DNA from: Loktanella sp. IMCC34160
Lineage (GTDB): Bacteria > Pseudomonadota > Alphaproteobacteria > Rhodobacterales > Rhodobacteraceae
Assembly: GCF_004145845.1 (NCBI RefSeq)
Contig: NZ_SELP01000003.1
Location: 186,001 to 250,000, forward strand
DNA: 64,000 bases
Reading direction: 5' to 3'
Under the pieces are notes generated by a model. It had not been told where the DNA came from. It did not search any database and saw only the letters and a program-made list of their open reading frames with translations. Within the stretch, counting starts at the first letter, position 1, and each line of letters begins with the position of its first letter. Below, one piece after another: positions 36,024 to 45,489 of this stretch. A program made the translations under genes and the position numbers.

Positions 36024-36779
36024 TCAGGCAAGGTATTGTTCGAAGGTCACGTTGTCGACGATCCAGCGCGCGGCCCGCTCCTCCTCTGCCGACTTGATCG
36101 TCCAGCACAGGATCACCGCCCCGGCCGCTTTCAGTTCTGCCACCCGGTCCCGTTCAAGATCGGTCGATTCATGGCTGATAAAGCAGGCCCCGACCCTGTC
36201 ATAGTCGGGGATCGGAGCCAGTTCGGCACGGCGGTCGGCGGGGATCGTCGGCCAATCCTCTGCCAGCCAGGACGATGTCGTCAGTCCCCGCGCCACCGAC
36301 GGCGCATGAAGCGCCATGTCTGCCACGGAATGCGGGTTGAAGGACATGACCGCAACCGGACCGTCATACCCGACCAGCGCATCAGCCACCGCCCGCTCCA
36401 ACGGGCCGACATCTGGGCCCATCGCCCCGTCCTGATCCTTGATTTCGATCAGCAGGGGCACCTTGCCCGCAACCAGCGCCAGAATTTCCGGCAGGGTTGG
36501 AATGCCCTCGCCATCGCCGCCCTTCAACGGGATCGTCCCAAGGTCCTCCGCCGTGCGCAGTGCAACCGCGCCGCTTTCCCCGGTCAGGCGGCCAAGGCTG
36601 TAGTCGTGAAACACCATCGCCTGCCCGTCGCTGGACAGCTGCACGTCGATCTCGATTCCATACCCCGCATCCATCGCCGCGCGGATGGCGGCGCGGCTGT
36701 TTTCCGGCCGTCCATCGGTGACATCATGCAAGGCGCGATGGGTCAGCGGGCGGGTCAGGAACGAGGGGTGCAGGGACAT
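36024..36779 (-). CDS. Glycerophosphodiester phosphodiesterase family protein
   Basis: A 251-aa TIM-barrel enzyme. The catalytic set is present: HR (14-15) with EN (26-27), E43 and D45 in YGIEIDVQLSSDG, and H58 in MVFHDYSLGRLT, plus IEIKDQDG further on. It hydrolyses glycerophosphodiesters to glycerol 3-phosphate and an alcohol. No signal peptide is evident, so it is cytoplasmic. It starts 3 nt after the RidA-family stop, so the two are an operon. GlpQ-type periplasmic forms are excluded by the lack of a signal. Confidence 0.87.
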   Translation of the reverse strand: MSLHPSFLTRPLTHRALHDVTDGRPENSRAAIRAAMDAGYGIEIDVQLSSDGQAMVFHDYSLGRLTGESGAVALRTAEDLGTIPLKGGDGEGIPTLPEILALVAGKVPLLIEIKDQDGAMGPDVGPLERAVADALVGYDGPVAVMSFNPHSVADMALHAPSVARGLTTSSWLAEDWPTIPADRRAELAPIPDYDRVGACFISHESTDLERDRVAELKAAGAVILCWTIKSAEEERAARWIVDNVTFEQYLA

Positions 36780-36782
36780 GGG

Positions 36783-37247
36783 CTATTCGATCTCGAAAAT
36801 ACCTTCGATCTCGACCGCGACGCCAAACGGAAGCGCGGCGGCCGACACGGCAGAGCGGGCATGACGGCCCGCGTCGCCTAAGGCCTGAACCATGAAATCC
36901 GAGGCGCCGTTGATCACCTTGGGCTGCTCTGTGAAATCGGCGGTCGAATTCACGAAACCCACCAGTTTCACGACCCGCTTGAGTCGGTCCAGATCGCCCC
37001 CGCAGGCCTTCTTGACCTGGGCCAGAAGGCTGATCGCGCAGGCGCGTGCGGCGTTCGCCCCTTCTTCGGTCGACAGGTCCGCGCCCAGTTTGCCGGTGAT
37101 GAACCCGCCCTCGACCGCCGGAAGCTGGCCCGAGACGTGGACCATGTTTCCGACCTGAACGAAGGGCACGTAATTCGCCGCCGGGGTGGATGCATCGGGA
37201 AGGATCACCCCAAGTTCGGCCAGCTGTGTTTCATAGGTTCCCGACAT
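36783..37247 (-). CDS. RidA-family protein
   Basis: A 154-aa YjgF/YER057c/UK114-type protein, on the longer side, belonging to the subgroup with an N-terminal extension. It has VQVGNMVHVSGQLPAVEGG, AISLLAQVKKACGGDLDRLKRVVKLVGFVN and the end ALPFGVAVEIEGIFEIE. The Arg that RidA uses to bind the imine substrate is not in its usual form (typically VARVHLPRG), and here the corresponding stretch is ARSAVSAAALPFG, which retains an Arg. Deaminase activity is therefore uncertain. The start at 37247 has a GGAAAGGA ribosome site. Confidence 0.82.
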   Translation of the reverse strand: MSGTYETQLAELGVILPDASTPAANYVPFVQVGNMVHVSGQLPAVEGGFITGKLGADLSTEEGANAARACAISLLAQVKKACGGDLDRLKRVVKLVGFVNSTADFTEQPKVINGASDFMVQALGDAGRHARSAVSAAALPFGVAVEIEGIFEIE

Positions 37248-37331
37248 CCGCGCGTCCTTTCCGTGCCTCGGTAATTTCGCGAACGCTATCCGGCTGTAAT
37301 CCAGTTCGCAATCCGCCAAGCGACCAATTGA

Positions 37332-38627
37332 TCAGCTTTCGCGGAACGCCTTGGCGAAGTAGTCCGACAGCGGCTTGAGAAGGTATTCGATCGGGCTGCG
37401 GTCCTCGGTTCGGATGAAAGCCTCGACCGGCATCCCGGGGATCAGGGTCGCGCCCTCCGGCAGGCGGTCCTGTTCGCCCTCCGACAGCTCGATCTGGGCC
37501 CGGTAGAAGGACAGCCGGGTCGCCTGATCCTCGAAGGCGTCTGCGGAAATCGTGACAACCTTGCCGGTCAGTTCCGGCGTTTGCCGCTGATCGAAGGCGG
37601 AAAACCGCAGCACCACATCCTGCCCAACGAACAGAAGGTCGATGTCGCGCGGTTCGATCTGGACGGCAATGACAAGCGGGCGATCCTGCGGCACGAGGTA
37701 AAGCACCGGTTCCGCCGGGGTCACGACCGACTGTTCCCCGAAAATCTGCAAGTCATAGACGATGCCCGCAACGGGCGCCCGGATATCCAGACGATCAAGC
37801 TGGGACAGAAGCGCCCGACGCCGTTCCCGCAGTTCCAATTCGTTGTATTGCAGGTCGCGCAGGTTCGAGATGGCCTGCTCGCGCCGGTCGCTGCCGATGT
37901 TGAGAACCTCAAGCTCCAGTTCGGTGATCCGCCCCTCCGCCTGTGCCGCCGTCGCCGCCAATTCGCCCGCGCGGCCGGACAGGGACGCCTCTTCGCGCTG
38001 AAGCGCCAGCACGCGGGTCGCCTGCGCCAACCCCCGTTCCAGCAGGCTTTGCTGATCTGCAAGCTCTTGCCGGACCAGCTCCAGTTGCGTGCCAATGGCG
38101 GTTTCCTGCGCGTGAATACCCTCGATCTGGTCCACGATCTGGTTGCGCCTGCGGGTCAGTTGTTCGATGGCATTCGCCTCGGTCTCTCTGCGGGCGTCAT
38201 ACAGCCTGCGCTGTCCGTCCATCAGTTCCTGCGCGATGGCGGATGTGCTGTCCGTCAAAAGCGGGTCGAAGGTCAGGGTCTCTGCCCCGTCCCGTTCTGC
38301 CTCGTAGCGGGCGCGCCGGGCAAGAACCTCGAACAGCTGCCCCTCGATCACCGATATTTCGGACAAGAGCGATTCGGAATCGAGTTGCACCAGAAGATCG
38401 CCCGCGTCGACGCTCGACCCTTCCTCGACCAATAGCGCCGCCACAACACCGCCATCCGGGTGCTGCACCACCTGCCGGTTGCGGTCCACCTCGATCCGGC
38501 CTGACGCGATGACTGCGCCTGTGATCTGGGCCATGACCGCCCAAGTGCCGAAGCCGCCCAGAAGAACGACCAGCATCAGGAGGCCGGCCCAGACCGGCCC
38601 TTTGGCGGACCAACGGTTCGGGGTCAT
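37332..38627 (-). CDS. HlyD-family type I secretion periplasmic adaptor
   Basis: A 431-aa membrane-fusion protein. A short cytoplasmic head is followed by one TM helix ([23 protein letters not shown]), the lipoyl half-motif [20 protein letters not shown], a long coiled-coil hairpin rich in Glu/Gln (about 110-280), the second lipoyl half [14 protein letters not shown] and a beta-barrel region. The C-terminus [22 protein letters not shown] is the HlyD/PrtE/AprE signature. It bridges the ABC exporter to TolC. It overlaps the ABC stop by 4 nt. No TolC or RTX substrate is adjacent. Confidence 0.9.
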   Translation of the reverse strand: MTPNRWSAKGPVWAGLLMLVVLLGGFGTWAVMAQITGAVIASGRIEVDRNRQVVQHPDGGVVAALLVEEGSSVDAGDLLVQLDSESLLSEISVIEGQLFEVLARRARYEAERDGAETLTFDPLLTDSTSAIAQELMDGQRRLYDARRETEANAIEQLTRRRNQIVDQIEGIHAQETAIGTQLELVRQELADQQSLLERGLAQATRVLALQREEASLSGRAGELAATAAQAEGRITELELEVLNIGSDRREQAISNLRDLQYNELELRERRRALLSQLDRLDIRAPVAGIVYDLQIFGEQSVVTPAEPVLYLVPQDRPLVIAVQIEPRDIDLLFVGQDVVLRFSAFDQRQTPELTGKVVTISADAFEDQATRLSFYRAQIELSEGEQDRLPEGATLIPGMPVEAFIRTEDRSPIEYLLKPLSDYFAKAFRES

Positions 38628-40360
38628 GACACACCTCCGGGTTGCCGGGCCTTCTGAATTTCAGCCGCGTTCTTGACCAGATCGCGCAGCACCTCGTCCT
38701 TCGGGCCGAAGGCCCGTTTCGATCCGTTTTCAAGAACCAGCAGCATGTCGCATTCCTGAATCGCGGCAGGCCGGTGGGCCATGATCAGCACGGATTTGCC
38801 TTCGTCCTTGGCCGCGCGGATCGCCGCGTTCAGCGCCGTCGATCCTTCGTTGTCGAGATTGGAATTGGGTTCATCAAGGACCAGAACGACCGGGTCGCCA
38901 TACATTGCCCGGGCCAGACCGATCCGCTGCACCTGCCCACCGGACAGCCTTCCGCCCGTCGCGGTAACGCGGGTATCGTAGCCATCGGGCAACCGCAGGA
39001 TCATGTCATGCGCCGCGGCCTTCTTTGCCGCGCGCACGACCTCGGCGTCATCGGGGGTCAGGGACATGCGGGCGATATTGTCGCGGATCGTGCCATCAAA
39101 CAGCTGCACCCGCTGCGGAAGATAGCCGACCAGCGCCCCAAGAACGTCCGGGTCGTATTGATCCAGCGCCGCGCCATCCAGCCGGATCTTGCCCATGGTT
39201 GCGGGCCAGACCCCAGTCAGGGCGCGGGCAAGGGTGGATTTCCCGGCGCCCGAGGTGCCGATCACGCCAACCGCCTGCCCCGGTTGAATGCGGAAGGTCA
39301 GGTTGCGAAGAACCGGTTGCTGCTCTCCCGGCGGAACGATGGACAGGGCCCCGGCCGACAGGGCCGCCTTCGGCCGGGGCAGCGCGGTGCGCACCTCTTC
39401 CGGGCCAATTTCGCCCAGCAGGCGGGCAAGGTTGGACCATCCTTCGCGCCCGCGCTGCACTACGGCCCATTGCCCGATCAGCAGTTCGATCGGCGCCAGC
39501 GCCCGGCCCAGAAGGATCGACCCCGCGATCATCGCGCCCGGCGTCATTTCATTGCGCAGGACCAAAAGCGCCCCGAGCCCCAACATGGCCGACTGCAAAA
39601 GCAGGCGCAGCGCGCGGGTGATCGAGGTAAAGCCCCCCGTGGTGTCCGCCGCGCGGATCGTGCTTTCCAGCGCTTCGGACCGGGCCGCGGCCCAGCGCCC
39701 GAAACTGGCGCCCCGCATCCCCAGCGCCTGCACCATTTCGCCCTCGGCCCGGATCTGCTGGCCCATCAGCTCTGCCTGCTGGATGCGGGCATTGGCGCTG
39801 GACAGGGGCCCGCGACTGCCCAGCTGGTTGGCCAGCGCGATCAGGATCAGAACCGCCCCACCGGACAGGGCCAGAATTCCAAGCCAGGGGTGAAACAGGA
39901 AGATCCCGAAGAAGAACAGCGGCGTCCAGGGAAGATCGAAAACGGCCATCAGGACGGGCGAGGTCATCAACCGTTGGACCGATTCAAGGTCGCGCAACCC
40001 GGTGACGGCCTCGGCCCTTGCGCGACCAAGGCTGCCCGCCCGCATCACCGCCCGGAACACCCGTTCGTCCATTGTGGCCTGAAACCGCGCACCGACGCGC
40101 GACATGATCCGCCCCCGGACAAGGTCCAGAATCGCCATCGACCCGTAAAGGAAGACCACAAGAACCGTCAGCGCGATCAGGGTTTCGACAGACCGCGACC
40201 CCAGCACCCGGTCATAGACGTTCAGCATATACAGCGGGCCGGTCAGCATCAGGGCGTTCACCACAAGGCTGAACGTGGCCACCGACCAATACAACAGCCG
40301 GGACCGCGCCCGAACCCGGCGCAATTCGGTCAGCCCCGCTGTCTTCGCTTTGTCCGCCAT
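38624..40360 (-). CDS. Type I secretion ABC transporter, PrtD/AprD type
   Basis: A 578-aa fused membrane/ATPase protein. The N-terminal half holds six helices ([27 protein letters not shown]). The ATPase has Walker A GTSGAGKS (368-375), signature LSGGQ (472-476) and Walker [17 protein letters not shown] (about 491-506). It lacks the C39 peptidase or CLD domain, like exporters of proteases and S-layer or RTX proteins. The ATG at 40360 has GGCGGAAAGA upstream and is preferred over 40441. It drives the HlyD-type adaptor encoded next. Confidence 0.9.
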   Translation of the reverse strand: MADKAKTAGLTELRRVRARSRLLYWSVATFSLVVNALMLTGPLYMLNVYDRVLGSRSVETLIALTVLVVFLYGSMAILDLVRGRIMSRVGARFQATMDERVFRAVMRAGSLGRARAEAVTGLRDLESVQRLMTSPVLMAVFDLPWTPLFFFGIFLFHPWLGILALSGGAVLILIALANQLGSRGPLSSANARIQQAELMGQQIRAEGEMVQALGMRGASFGRWAAARSEALESTIRAADTTGGFTSITRALRLLLQSAMLGLGALLVLRNEMTPGAMIAGSILLGRALAPIELLIGQWAVVQRGREGWSNLARLLGEIGPEEVRTALPRPKAALSAGALSIVPPGEQQPVLRNLTFRIQPGQAVGVIGTSGAGKSTLARALTGVWPATMGKIRLDGAALDQYDPDVLGALVGYLPQRVQLFDGTIRDNIARMSLTPDDAEVVRAAKKAAAHDMILRLPDGYDTRVTATGGRLSGGQVQRIGLARAMYGDPVVLVLDEPNSNLDNEGSTALNAAIRAAKDEGKSVLIMAHRPAAIQECDMLLVLENGSKRAFGPKDEVLRDLVKNAAEIQKARQPGGVS

Positions 40361-40528
40361 GCGCGTCTTTCCGCCTGCCCCTGCCACCGGTCGGACTAGT
40401 CCTGCCACGCCGGTCTCAATAAATTGTTTCCATTCGGCCACGTTCAGGGATTGCTGTCACGCTGCCCTGTTCATCCCGTCGAAACCGATTATGTGAAACA
40501 GTCTAAGGTCAGGTCCGAGAGAATTCCA

Positions 40529-41365
40529 TTGCCCGTAACAGCGAAACCGATTTTCCGATTTGCCGTTGCCTTCATGTTCATGGGGGCTGTTTCGGCCTGT
40601 TCCGTCGGACCCGACGCGCGCAGCATTCATGACCCCTATGAAACGGCCAACCGCGGGACCCATGATTTCAACCGGTCGCTTGACCAGAACCTGCTGCGGC
40701 CGGTGTCCGGCGTGACCGCCGCGCTTCCCCCGGAACTGACCGACAGGGTCGTGTCCTTTTCGGACAACCTGTCGCTGCCGGGGATGGTGGTGAACGGGCT
40801 GCTTCAGGGCGATATTGGCGGGGCGGCGACCAACACGATGCGGTTCCTGATCAATTCCACCGTCGGGGTCGGCGGGCTGTTCGACCCGGCGGGCGGAATC
40901 GGCCTACACGAGGAAAGCACCGATTTCGGGGAAACCTTGCATGTCTGGGGCGTTCCGGAAGGCGCCTATCAGGAACTTCCGTTCTTTGGCCCCTCGACCG
41001 AACGAGATACCGCCGGGCTGGTCGTGGATGTCCTTCTGGATCCCCTTGGCTGGATCGACCAACCGGATATCGCGGCGGTGGCGGATTACTCGCTTGGCGC
41101 AAAGGTCGTCGAACAGGTGATCGACCGGGGCCGGTTCTCGGACACTGTCGATTCCATTCTTTACGACAGCGCCGACAGCTATGCGCAGGCGCGGCTCTTG
41201 TATCTTGAAAACCGTCGCTACGAACTGGGGATGGAACCGCCCGTCGATCCAAACGCAGAGGACGATTGTGGCGATCTGGACCCGATGATCGACCCCTTCG
41301 CCGATCCTTTCGTGGCAGCCCCTGCCGATTGTCCCGCATCCGACACCATGGAGATGGCCCAATGA
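40529..41365 (+). CDS. mlaA: MlaA (VacJ) outer-membrane lipoprotein
   Basis: An outer-membrane lipoprotein that removes mislocalised phospholipids from the outer leaflet. It has a lipoprotein signal ending GAVSAC, then DPYETANRGTHDFNRSLDQNLLRPVSG, the VacJ signature, and NNLS-like SFSDNLSLPGMVVNGLLQGD, plus TDFGETLHVWGVPEGAYQELPFFGPSTERD. The start is uncertain. A TTG at 40529 gives the shortest proper signal peptide, preceded by GAGAG. A GTG at 40493 or ATG at 40424 would lengthen it. It is divergent from the type I secretion operon and coupled to mlaC by ATGA. Confidence 0.88.
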   Translation: MPVTAKPIFRFAVAFMFMGAVSACSVGPDARSIHDPYETANRGTHDFNRSLDQNLLRPVSGVTAALPPELTDRVVSFSDNLSLPGMVVNGLLQGDIGGAATNTMRFLINSTVGVGGLFDPAGGIGLHEESTDFGETLHVWGVPEGAYQELPFFGPSTERDTAGLVVDVLLDPLGWIDQPDIAAVADYSLGAKVVEQVIDRGRFSDTVDSILYDSADSYAQARLLYLENRRYELGMEPPVDPNAEDDCGDLDPMIDPFADPFVAAPADCPASDTMEMAQ

Positions 41366-41952
41366 CCCTTCTCAATCGCCGTAACATGATGATCGCCGCA
41401 GCTGCGGCCGCGGTCCTTCCCGCCCCCGTCTTTGCCGTGGGCCTGACCGAGGCAGAGCGGCTGGTCGACAGGCTGGTCGCCGATATCAACGCCGTGATCG
41501 CCTCTGGGCGGTCTGAAGCGGCGATGATCCAGGATTTCGAAGGTATTTTCGCCCGTTATTCGGACGTGGAATACATCGCCGGAACCGCGCTCGGCCGCGA
41601 TGCCCGCACGGCGACCCCGGCGCAGCGCTCGGCTTTTGTTGCCGCCTTCCAGAAATACATCTCGAACCGCTACGGCAAGCGGTTCCGCGAATTTATCGGG
41701 GGCGAGATCACCGTGGTTCAGGCCCGGCAGGTCAACAACTTCATCGAGGTTGAAACCGTCGCCAACCTGCGCGGGCAGGCCCCGTTCCGCGTCGATTTCT
41801 GGGTCTCCGACAGGCTTGGGCGGCCGGCGTTCTTCAATATCATCATTGAGGGGGTCAACATGCTCAACCAGGAACGGTCCGAGATTGGCGCGATGCTGGA
41901 CCAGCGGCGCGGAAACCTTGACGCCTTGATTGCGGACCTGCAACGTATCTGA
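41362..41952 (+). CDS. mlaC: MlaC-like phospholipid-binding periplasmic protein
   Basis: A 196-aa protein with a Tat-like signal ([20 protein letters not shown]) and the MlaC/Ttg2D core: FEGIFARYSDVEYIAGTALGRDAR, QRSAFVAAFQKYISNRYGKRF, VNNFIEVETVANLRGQAPFRVDFWV and FFNIIIEGVNMLNQERSEIG. MlaC shuttles phospholipids between MlaA-OmpC and the inner-membrane MlaFEDB. The other Mla genes are not in this window. It overlaps mlaA by 4 nt, and the next gene starts directly after its stop. Confidence 0.88.
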   Translation: MTLLNRRNMMIAAAAAAVLPAPVFAVGLTEAERLVDRLVADINAVIASGRSEAAMIQDFEGIFARYSDVEYIAGTALGRDARTATPAQRSAFVAAFQKYISNRYGKRFREFIGGEITVVQARQVNNFIEVETVANLRGQAPFRVDFWVSDRLGRPAFFNIIIEGVNMLNQERSEIGAMLDQRRGNLDALIADLQRI

Positions 41953-42318
41953 ATGCGGATACGACGCCAGTTCACCTGTCTTCTGGTCTCGGCCCTCGTC
42001 CCGGGCCTTGCCCATGCCACGCCTTACGATGGCGTCTATCGGCAGGTGGCCAATGCGGATTGCGCCCTGATCGGGGTCGACGGCGGGTCGATCGAGATTC
42101 GCGACGGGTTGTTTCACGGGGTCGAAACCCAGTGCCGGATGGCCAATCCCGTGAACGTCGTCGATATGGATGCCACGCTTTATGACATGGAATGCGCGGG
42201 CGAAGGCGCCCAATGGACCGAACGGGCCATGGTGATGCACAGCGCCGACCGCCAAGGAATCATCATGGTCTGGAACGGCTATGCCTTCCGCTATGACCGC
42301 TGCGAAATCCCGGAATAG
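41953..42318 (+). CDS. Exported four-cysteine protein linked to mlaAC, unknown function
   Basis: A 121-aa protein with a signal peptide (cleavage about HA/TPYDG). The mature part holds four Cys (C37, C61, C81, C117), so two disulfides are likely. It contains GVDGGSIEIRDGLFHGVETQC and a WNGYAFRYDRC end. I know no function. The ATG is placed immediately after the mlaC stop with no gap, which marks it as part of the mlaAC operon. It could be an accessory periplasmic factor for lipid transport, or just co-transcribed. It ends 4 nt from the convergent GST gene. Confidence 0.65.
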   Translation: MRIRRQFTCLLVSALVPGLAHATPYDGVYRQVANADCALIGVDGGSIEIRDGLFHGVETQCRMANPVNVVDMDATLYDMECAGEGAQWTERAMVMHSADRQGIIMVWNGYAFRYDRCEIPE

Positions 42319-42322
42319 CCCG

Positions 42323-42925
42323 CTATTCCACCGGAACCGTCGCCGTCATGGATGGGCGCGCCGACAGTTTCACCAGCCATGCCGCCAGCCTTGGCCGACC
42401 ATTGCGCCAGTTCCGCGCATCATGCCGGAAATCGAGGTATTCCAGCGCGCAGGCCAGCGCGACCTGTCCCATGTCCAAAGACGCGTCCAGCTGCCCTGCC
42501 TCGGCCTCCAGATGATCGAGGGTACGGTCGATCCGCGCCCATTGCGCCTCGACCCAAGGGGGGAACCGGGCAGCCTCGGGGCGCAGCTTGACCTCATAGG
42601 TCATCAGAACCGCCGCTTCGATCATCGCATCGGCCATCGATTCCAGCGTCAGAACCTGCCACAGCCGGTCCGCCGGGTAGAAGCCCCCCGCGAAATGATC
42701 GTCGAAGAACCGGGTGATGACGCGGCTGTCATGCAGCGCCGACCCATCATCGAGAAGAAGCGCCGGGATCTTGCCGATCGGGTTGGCCGAAACCGCCGCA
42801 TCCGCCTGCGCCAGCGGGCTGGTCTTCACCCCAACCTCCTCGACCGTTGCATCCTGCCCCAGTTCCCGCAATAGGACGCGCACCTTGCGCACGAAAGGAG
42901 AGGTGGAAGAAACGACAAGTTTCAT
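42323..42925 (-). CDS. Glutathione S-transferase family protein
   Basis: A 200-aa GST-fold protein. The thioredoxin-like N-terminal domain begins MKLVVSSTSPFVRKVRVLLRE, with active-site Ser in STSPF and the cis-Pro in NPIGKIPALLLDDG. DDGSALHDSRVITRFFDDHF carries the glutathione-binding Ser. The helical C-terminal domain follows from about residue 85. The substrate is unknown. The start overlaps the stop of the PaiB-like gene by 4 nt. Confidence 0.86.
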   Translation of the reverse strand: MKLVVSSTSPFVRKVRVLLRELGQDATVEEVGVKTSPLAQADAAVSANPIGKIPALLLDDGSALHDSRVITRFFDDHFAGGFYPADRLWQVLTLESMADAMIEAAVLMTYEVKLRPEAARFPPWVEAQWARIDRTLDHLEAEAGQLDASLDMGQVALACALEYLDFRHDARNWRNGRPRLAAWLVKLSARPSMTATVPVE

Positions 42926-43569
42926 TGGTCTGATCCTTTGGTTCTATCATCATCAAGCGCGGCCATCATCAGATCTGCCAGCGCGTCGGTTTCCTGCCCA
43001 AGCCGCGCCGCCCTGATGCCCGCGGCGGCCCCGACCCGGGCCGCGTCGGACTTGTTCTGGTTCAGCTTCCACGTGCCATCGACGGTGTCGATCTCCATCC
43101 GCGCGGGCACGATCATCCGCATCATCCGCGACAGAACATCGGGCGTCATCTTGTCCATGGTCCAGGGCGTCTTTGGCAAAAGCCGCGCCTCGAACTGGGC
43201 GGAAAGCTCTGCGAGGACGGTGCCAAGGTCATCCTGCGGCAGCCCGATCAACCGCCCCCGCAGATGAACCGCCGTATAGTTCCATGTGGGCACCTGATCG
43301 TCCAAACCGTACCAGTCGGGCGAGACATAGGAATCCGGCCCGCTGACCGCGATGACCGCTGCGCGCGGGTCGGCCAGTCCGCGGGCAATCGGGTTGGACC
43401 GGACCAGATGCAAGGTCAGACTTTTGCCATCGGGGGCGAGGGTGAAGGGGACATGGGCCGCGAGCGGTCCATCGGGTCCGTTGACGGCCAGCACACCGAA
43501 GGCCCGCTCGGCCGCAAAGGCAAGGTTCTGAACTTCGGTCTTCGTGTGGTAAATCGGGTTCGGGTGCAT
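42922..43569 (-). CDS. FMN-binding negative transcriptional regulator-like protein, PaiB type
   Basis: A 215-aa protein of the PaiB-like split-barrel FMN-binding family, first described as a negative regulator of sporulation and protease genes in Bacillus. It has MHPNPIYHTKTEVQNLAFAAERAFG, AHVPFTLAPDGKSLTLHLVRSNP, SPDWYGLDDQVPTWNYTAVHLRG and MDKMTPDVLSRMMRMIVPARMEI. No DNA-binding domain is visible, so a flavin enzyme role is possible. It overlaps the downstream GST start by 4 nt. Confidence 0.82.
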   Translation of the reverse strand: MHPNPIYHTKTEVQNLAFAAERAFGVLAVNGPDGPLAAHVPFTLAPDGKSLTLHLVRSNPIARGLADPRAAVIAVSGPDSYVSPDWYGLDDQVPTWNYTAVHLRGRLIGLPQDDLGTVLAELSAQFEARLLPKTPWTMDKMTPDVLSRMMRMIVPARMEIDTVDGTWKLNQNKSDAARVGAAAGIRAARLGQETDALADLMMAALDDDRTKGSDQ

Positions 43570-43603
43570 CGCGGATTCCTGGGCGGTTGCCGAACCTTAT
43601 CGC

Positions 43604-44239
43604 CTAGACTTCGGGAAACGCCACCGGTTTGTCACCCGGTTTCCATGCCGGGTATTTCCGCATGATCGCAGCGAACCTCTCGGAGGTTTTGAACCGGTCC
43701 AGCCATCCGGCAACAGCGGTCCAGCCCTGTGCCTCGAACCACGGCAGGTCGACATGGGCAAACTGGCGCACGAAGGGAAGAATAGCGAGGTCGGCAAGGC
43801 TGGGGCGCGCCCCGAACAGCCAGCTTTGCCCAACCAGCCTGTCCTCCAGATTGCGCAGGAACAGAGCCGCTTTTTCCTGCTCGGCGCCAATATCCACATC
43901 CTCGAACCGCACGGCTTATTTGTAACGGTCAAGCGCCGTCTTGAACGGCCCGTCAGCCTCGGCAATCAGGTCGAAACCGGCCTCGGGCATGGTCAACAGC
44001 CCCTCCGGGTCCGAATAGCGCAGCGCCCACAGCATGATGTCCAGGCTCTCGTCGATCACCTCTTGGCCCCTGTCCAGACAGGGCACCGTCCCGCTGGGCG
44101 AGGTGGCCAGAAACGCCACCGGTTTGTCGCGTAAAACAATCTCGCGCAGGTCCACGGAGACGCCCGCGCTGGCAATCGCCAGACGGGCCCGCATGGCATA
44201 GGGGCACCGGCGAAACGACCAAAGGATCGGGGTGGTCAT
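43604..44239 (-). pseudogene. Glutathione S-transferase interrupted by an in-frame TAA
   Basis: The reading frame from ATG 44239 encodes a GST N-terminal domain with the active-site motif FRRCPYAMRARLAIASAG and PSGTVPCLD, and ends after FKTALDRYK at a TAA (43916-43918). The same frame continues AVRFEDVDIGAEQEKAALFL and the GST helical domain (SWLFGARPSLADLAILPF) to a normal stop at 43604. Homologues I recall have a Tyr after DRYK, so a one-base change of a Tyr codon to TAA would explain it. A GTG at 43912 could restart translation but has no ribosome site. The ATG overlaps the mtaB stop by 4 nt. Confidence 0.75.
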
Positions 44240-45489
44240 GCGACCAGCTGCTGGTCCGCCACGCCCGTGATCCGGGCCGTGACAATCTGGCTTTCCGGCT
44301 GATCGCTGGCAAAGGTCACTTCGGTGAACTGCTCTGTCCGCCCCATACGGGGGTTTTCCATCAGGATGTGATGGGTCTTGCCGACCTGCGCCGCCAGATG
44401 CGCCGCCACGCGCGTCTCGCCCGCCGCACGCAACCGCGCCGCGCGGTCCTTGATCGCGCGCCCATTGACCTGCGGCATCCGCGCCGCTGGCGTTCCCGGC
44501 CGGGCGGAATAGGGGAAGACATGCAGCCAGGTCAGGTCGCACTCCTCGACCAGCCGCAGCGAGTTTTCGAACATCGCCTCTGTCTCGGTCGGGAAACCCG
44601 CGATGATATCGGCGCCAAAGGTCATGTCCGGGCGCAGCACCTTTGCCTCTGCGCAGAACCGGATGGCATCGTCGCGCAGGTGACGCCGCTTCATCCGCTT
44701 GAGGATCATGTCGTCACCCGCCTGAAGCGACAGGTGCAGATGCGGCATCAGGCGCGGCTCGGTCGCGATGGCCTGCATCAGGTTTTCATCCACCTCGATC
44801 GAATCGATGGAACTGATCCGAAGACGCGGAAGGTCCGGCACCAGCTTCAGGATGCGCATGACCAGATCGCCCAGCTTTGGCTGCGCGGGAAGATCCGCGC
44901 CCCAACTGGTCAGGTCCACGCCGGTCAGAACGACCTCGTTGTAACCACGGTCCACCAGCCGCTTGATCTGGTCCACCACAACGCCCGCCGGGACCGACCG
45001 GGAATTACCCCGGCCATAGGGGATGATGCAAAAGGTGCAGCGATGGTCACAGCCATTCTGGACCTGCACATAGGCGCGGCTGCGGGTGCCAAATCCGTCG
45101 ATCAGATGGCCGGCGGTTTCGGTGACCGACATGATGTCATCCACCGCGACCTTTTCCGTGTCCCCGATCAGGTTCGGAACCATCCCGGCCCATGTTTCCG
45201 GCTGCATCTTCTCGGTATTGCCGATGACACGGGTCACCTCGGGCATGGCGGCAAAGGTCTCCGGCTCTACCTGCGCGGCGCAGCCCGTAACGATCAGGGG
45301 CGCATCCGGGTTCTCACGGCGCAGCTTGCGGATTTCCTGCTTCGCCTTGCGGACCGCTTCGGCGGTCACGGCACAGGTGTTGACCACGACGGCGTCAGAC
45401 AGGCCCGCGCGCGCGGCAAGGTCCTTCATCGCCTCCGTCTCATAGGCGTTCAGACGGCAGCCAAGGGTCGTGAACTTTGGCGCGGGCAT
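44236..45489 (-). CDS. mtaB: tRNA ct6A/t6A37 2-methylthiotransferase MtaB
   Basis: A 417-aa radical-SAM methylthiotransferase that converts t6A37 to ms2t6A37 in ANN-decoding tRNAs. Three N-terminal Cys (C11, C39, C70) hold one [4Fe-4S] cluster, and CDHRCTFC (C147, C151, C154) holds the SAM cluster. VVLTGVDLTSWGADL and ADIIAGFPTETEAMFE fit the radical SAM core, and a C-terminal TRAM-like domain follows. dapF ends at 45490, one base before this ATG. This t6A-linked modification fits with tsaD and tsaE elsewhere in the window. Confidence 0.93.
   Translation of the reverse strand: MPAPKFTTLGCRLNAYETEAMKDLAARAGLSDAVVVNTCAVTAEAVRKAKQEIRKLRRENPDAPLIVTGCAAQVEPETFAAMPEVTRVIGNTEKMQPETWAGMVPNLIGDTEKVAVDDIMSVTETAGHLIDGFGTRSRAYVQVQNGCDHRCTFCIIPYGRGNSRSVPAGVVVDQIKRLVDRGYNEVVLTGVDLTSWGADLPAQPKLGDLVMRILKLVPDLPRLRISSIDSIEVDENLMQAIATEPRLMPHLHLSLQAGDDMILKRMKRRHLRDDAIRFCAEAKVLRPDMTFGADIIAGFPTETEAMFENSLRLVEECDLTWLHVFPYSARPGTPAARMPQVNGRAIKDRAARLRAAGETRVAAHLAAQVGKTHHILMENPRMGRTEQFTEVTFASDQPESQIVTARITGVADQQLVA

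Noticed and set aside
38642-40399. A 585-codon plus-strand frame opposite the type I secretion ABC gene
   Set aside because: The minus-strand frame has intact Walker A, signature and Walker B motifs. The antisense translation is Arg/Pro/Gln-rich and resembles nothing.
43916-43918. Stop-codon readthrough or selenocysteine-type recoding in the GST gene
   Set aside because: The codon is TAA. Selenocysteine uses TGA and pyrrolysine TAG, and no recoding signal is evident. Pseudogene or sequencing error is simpler.
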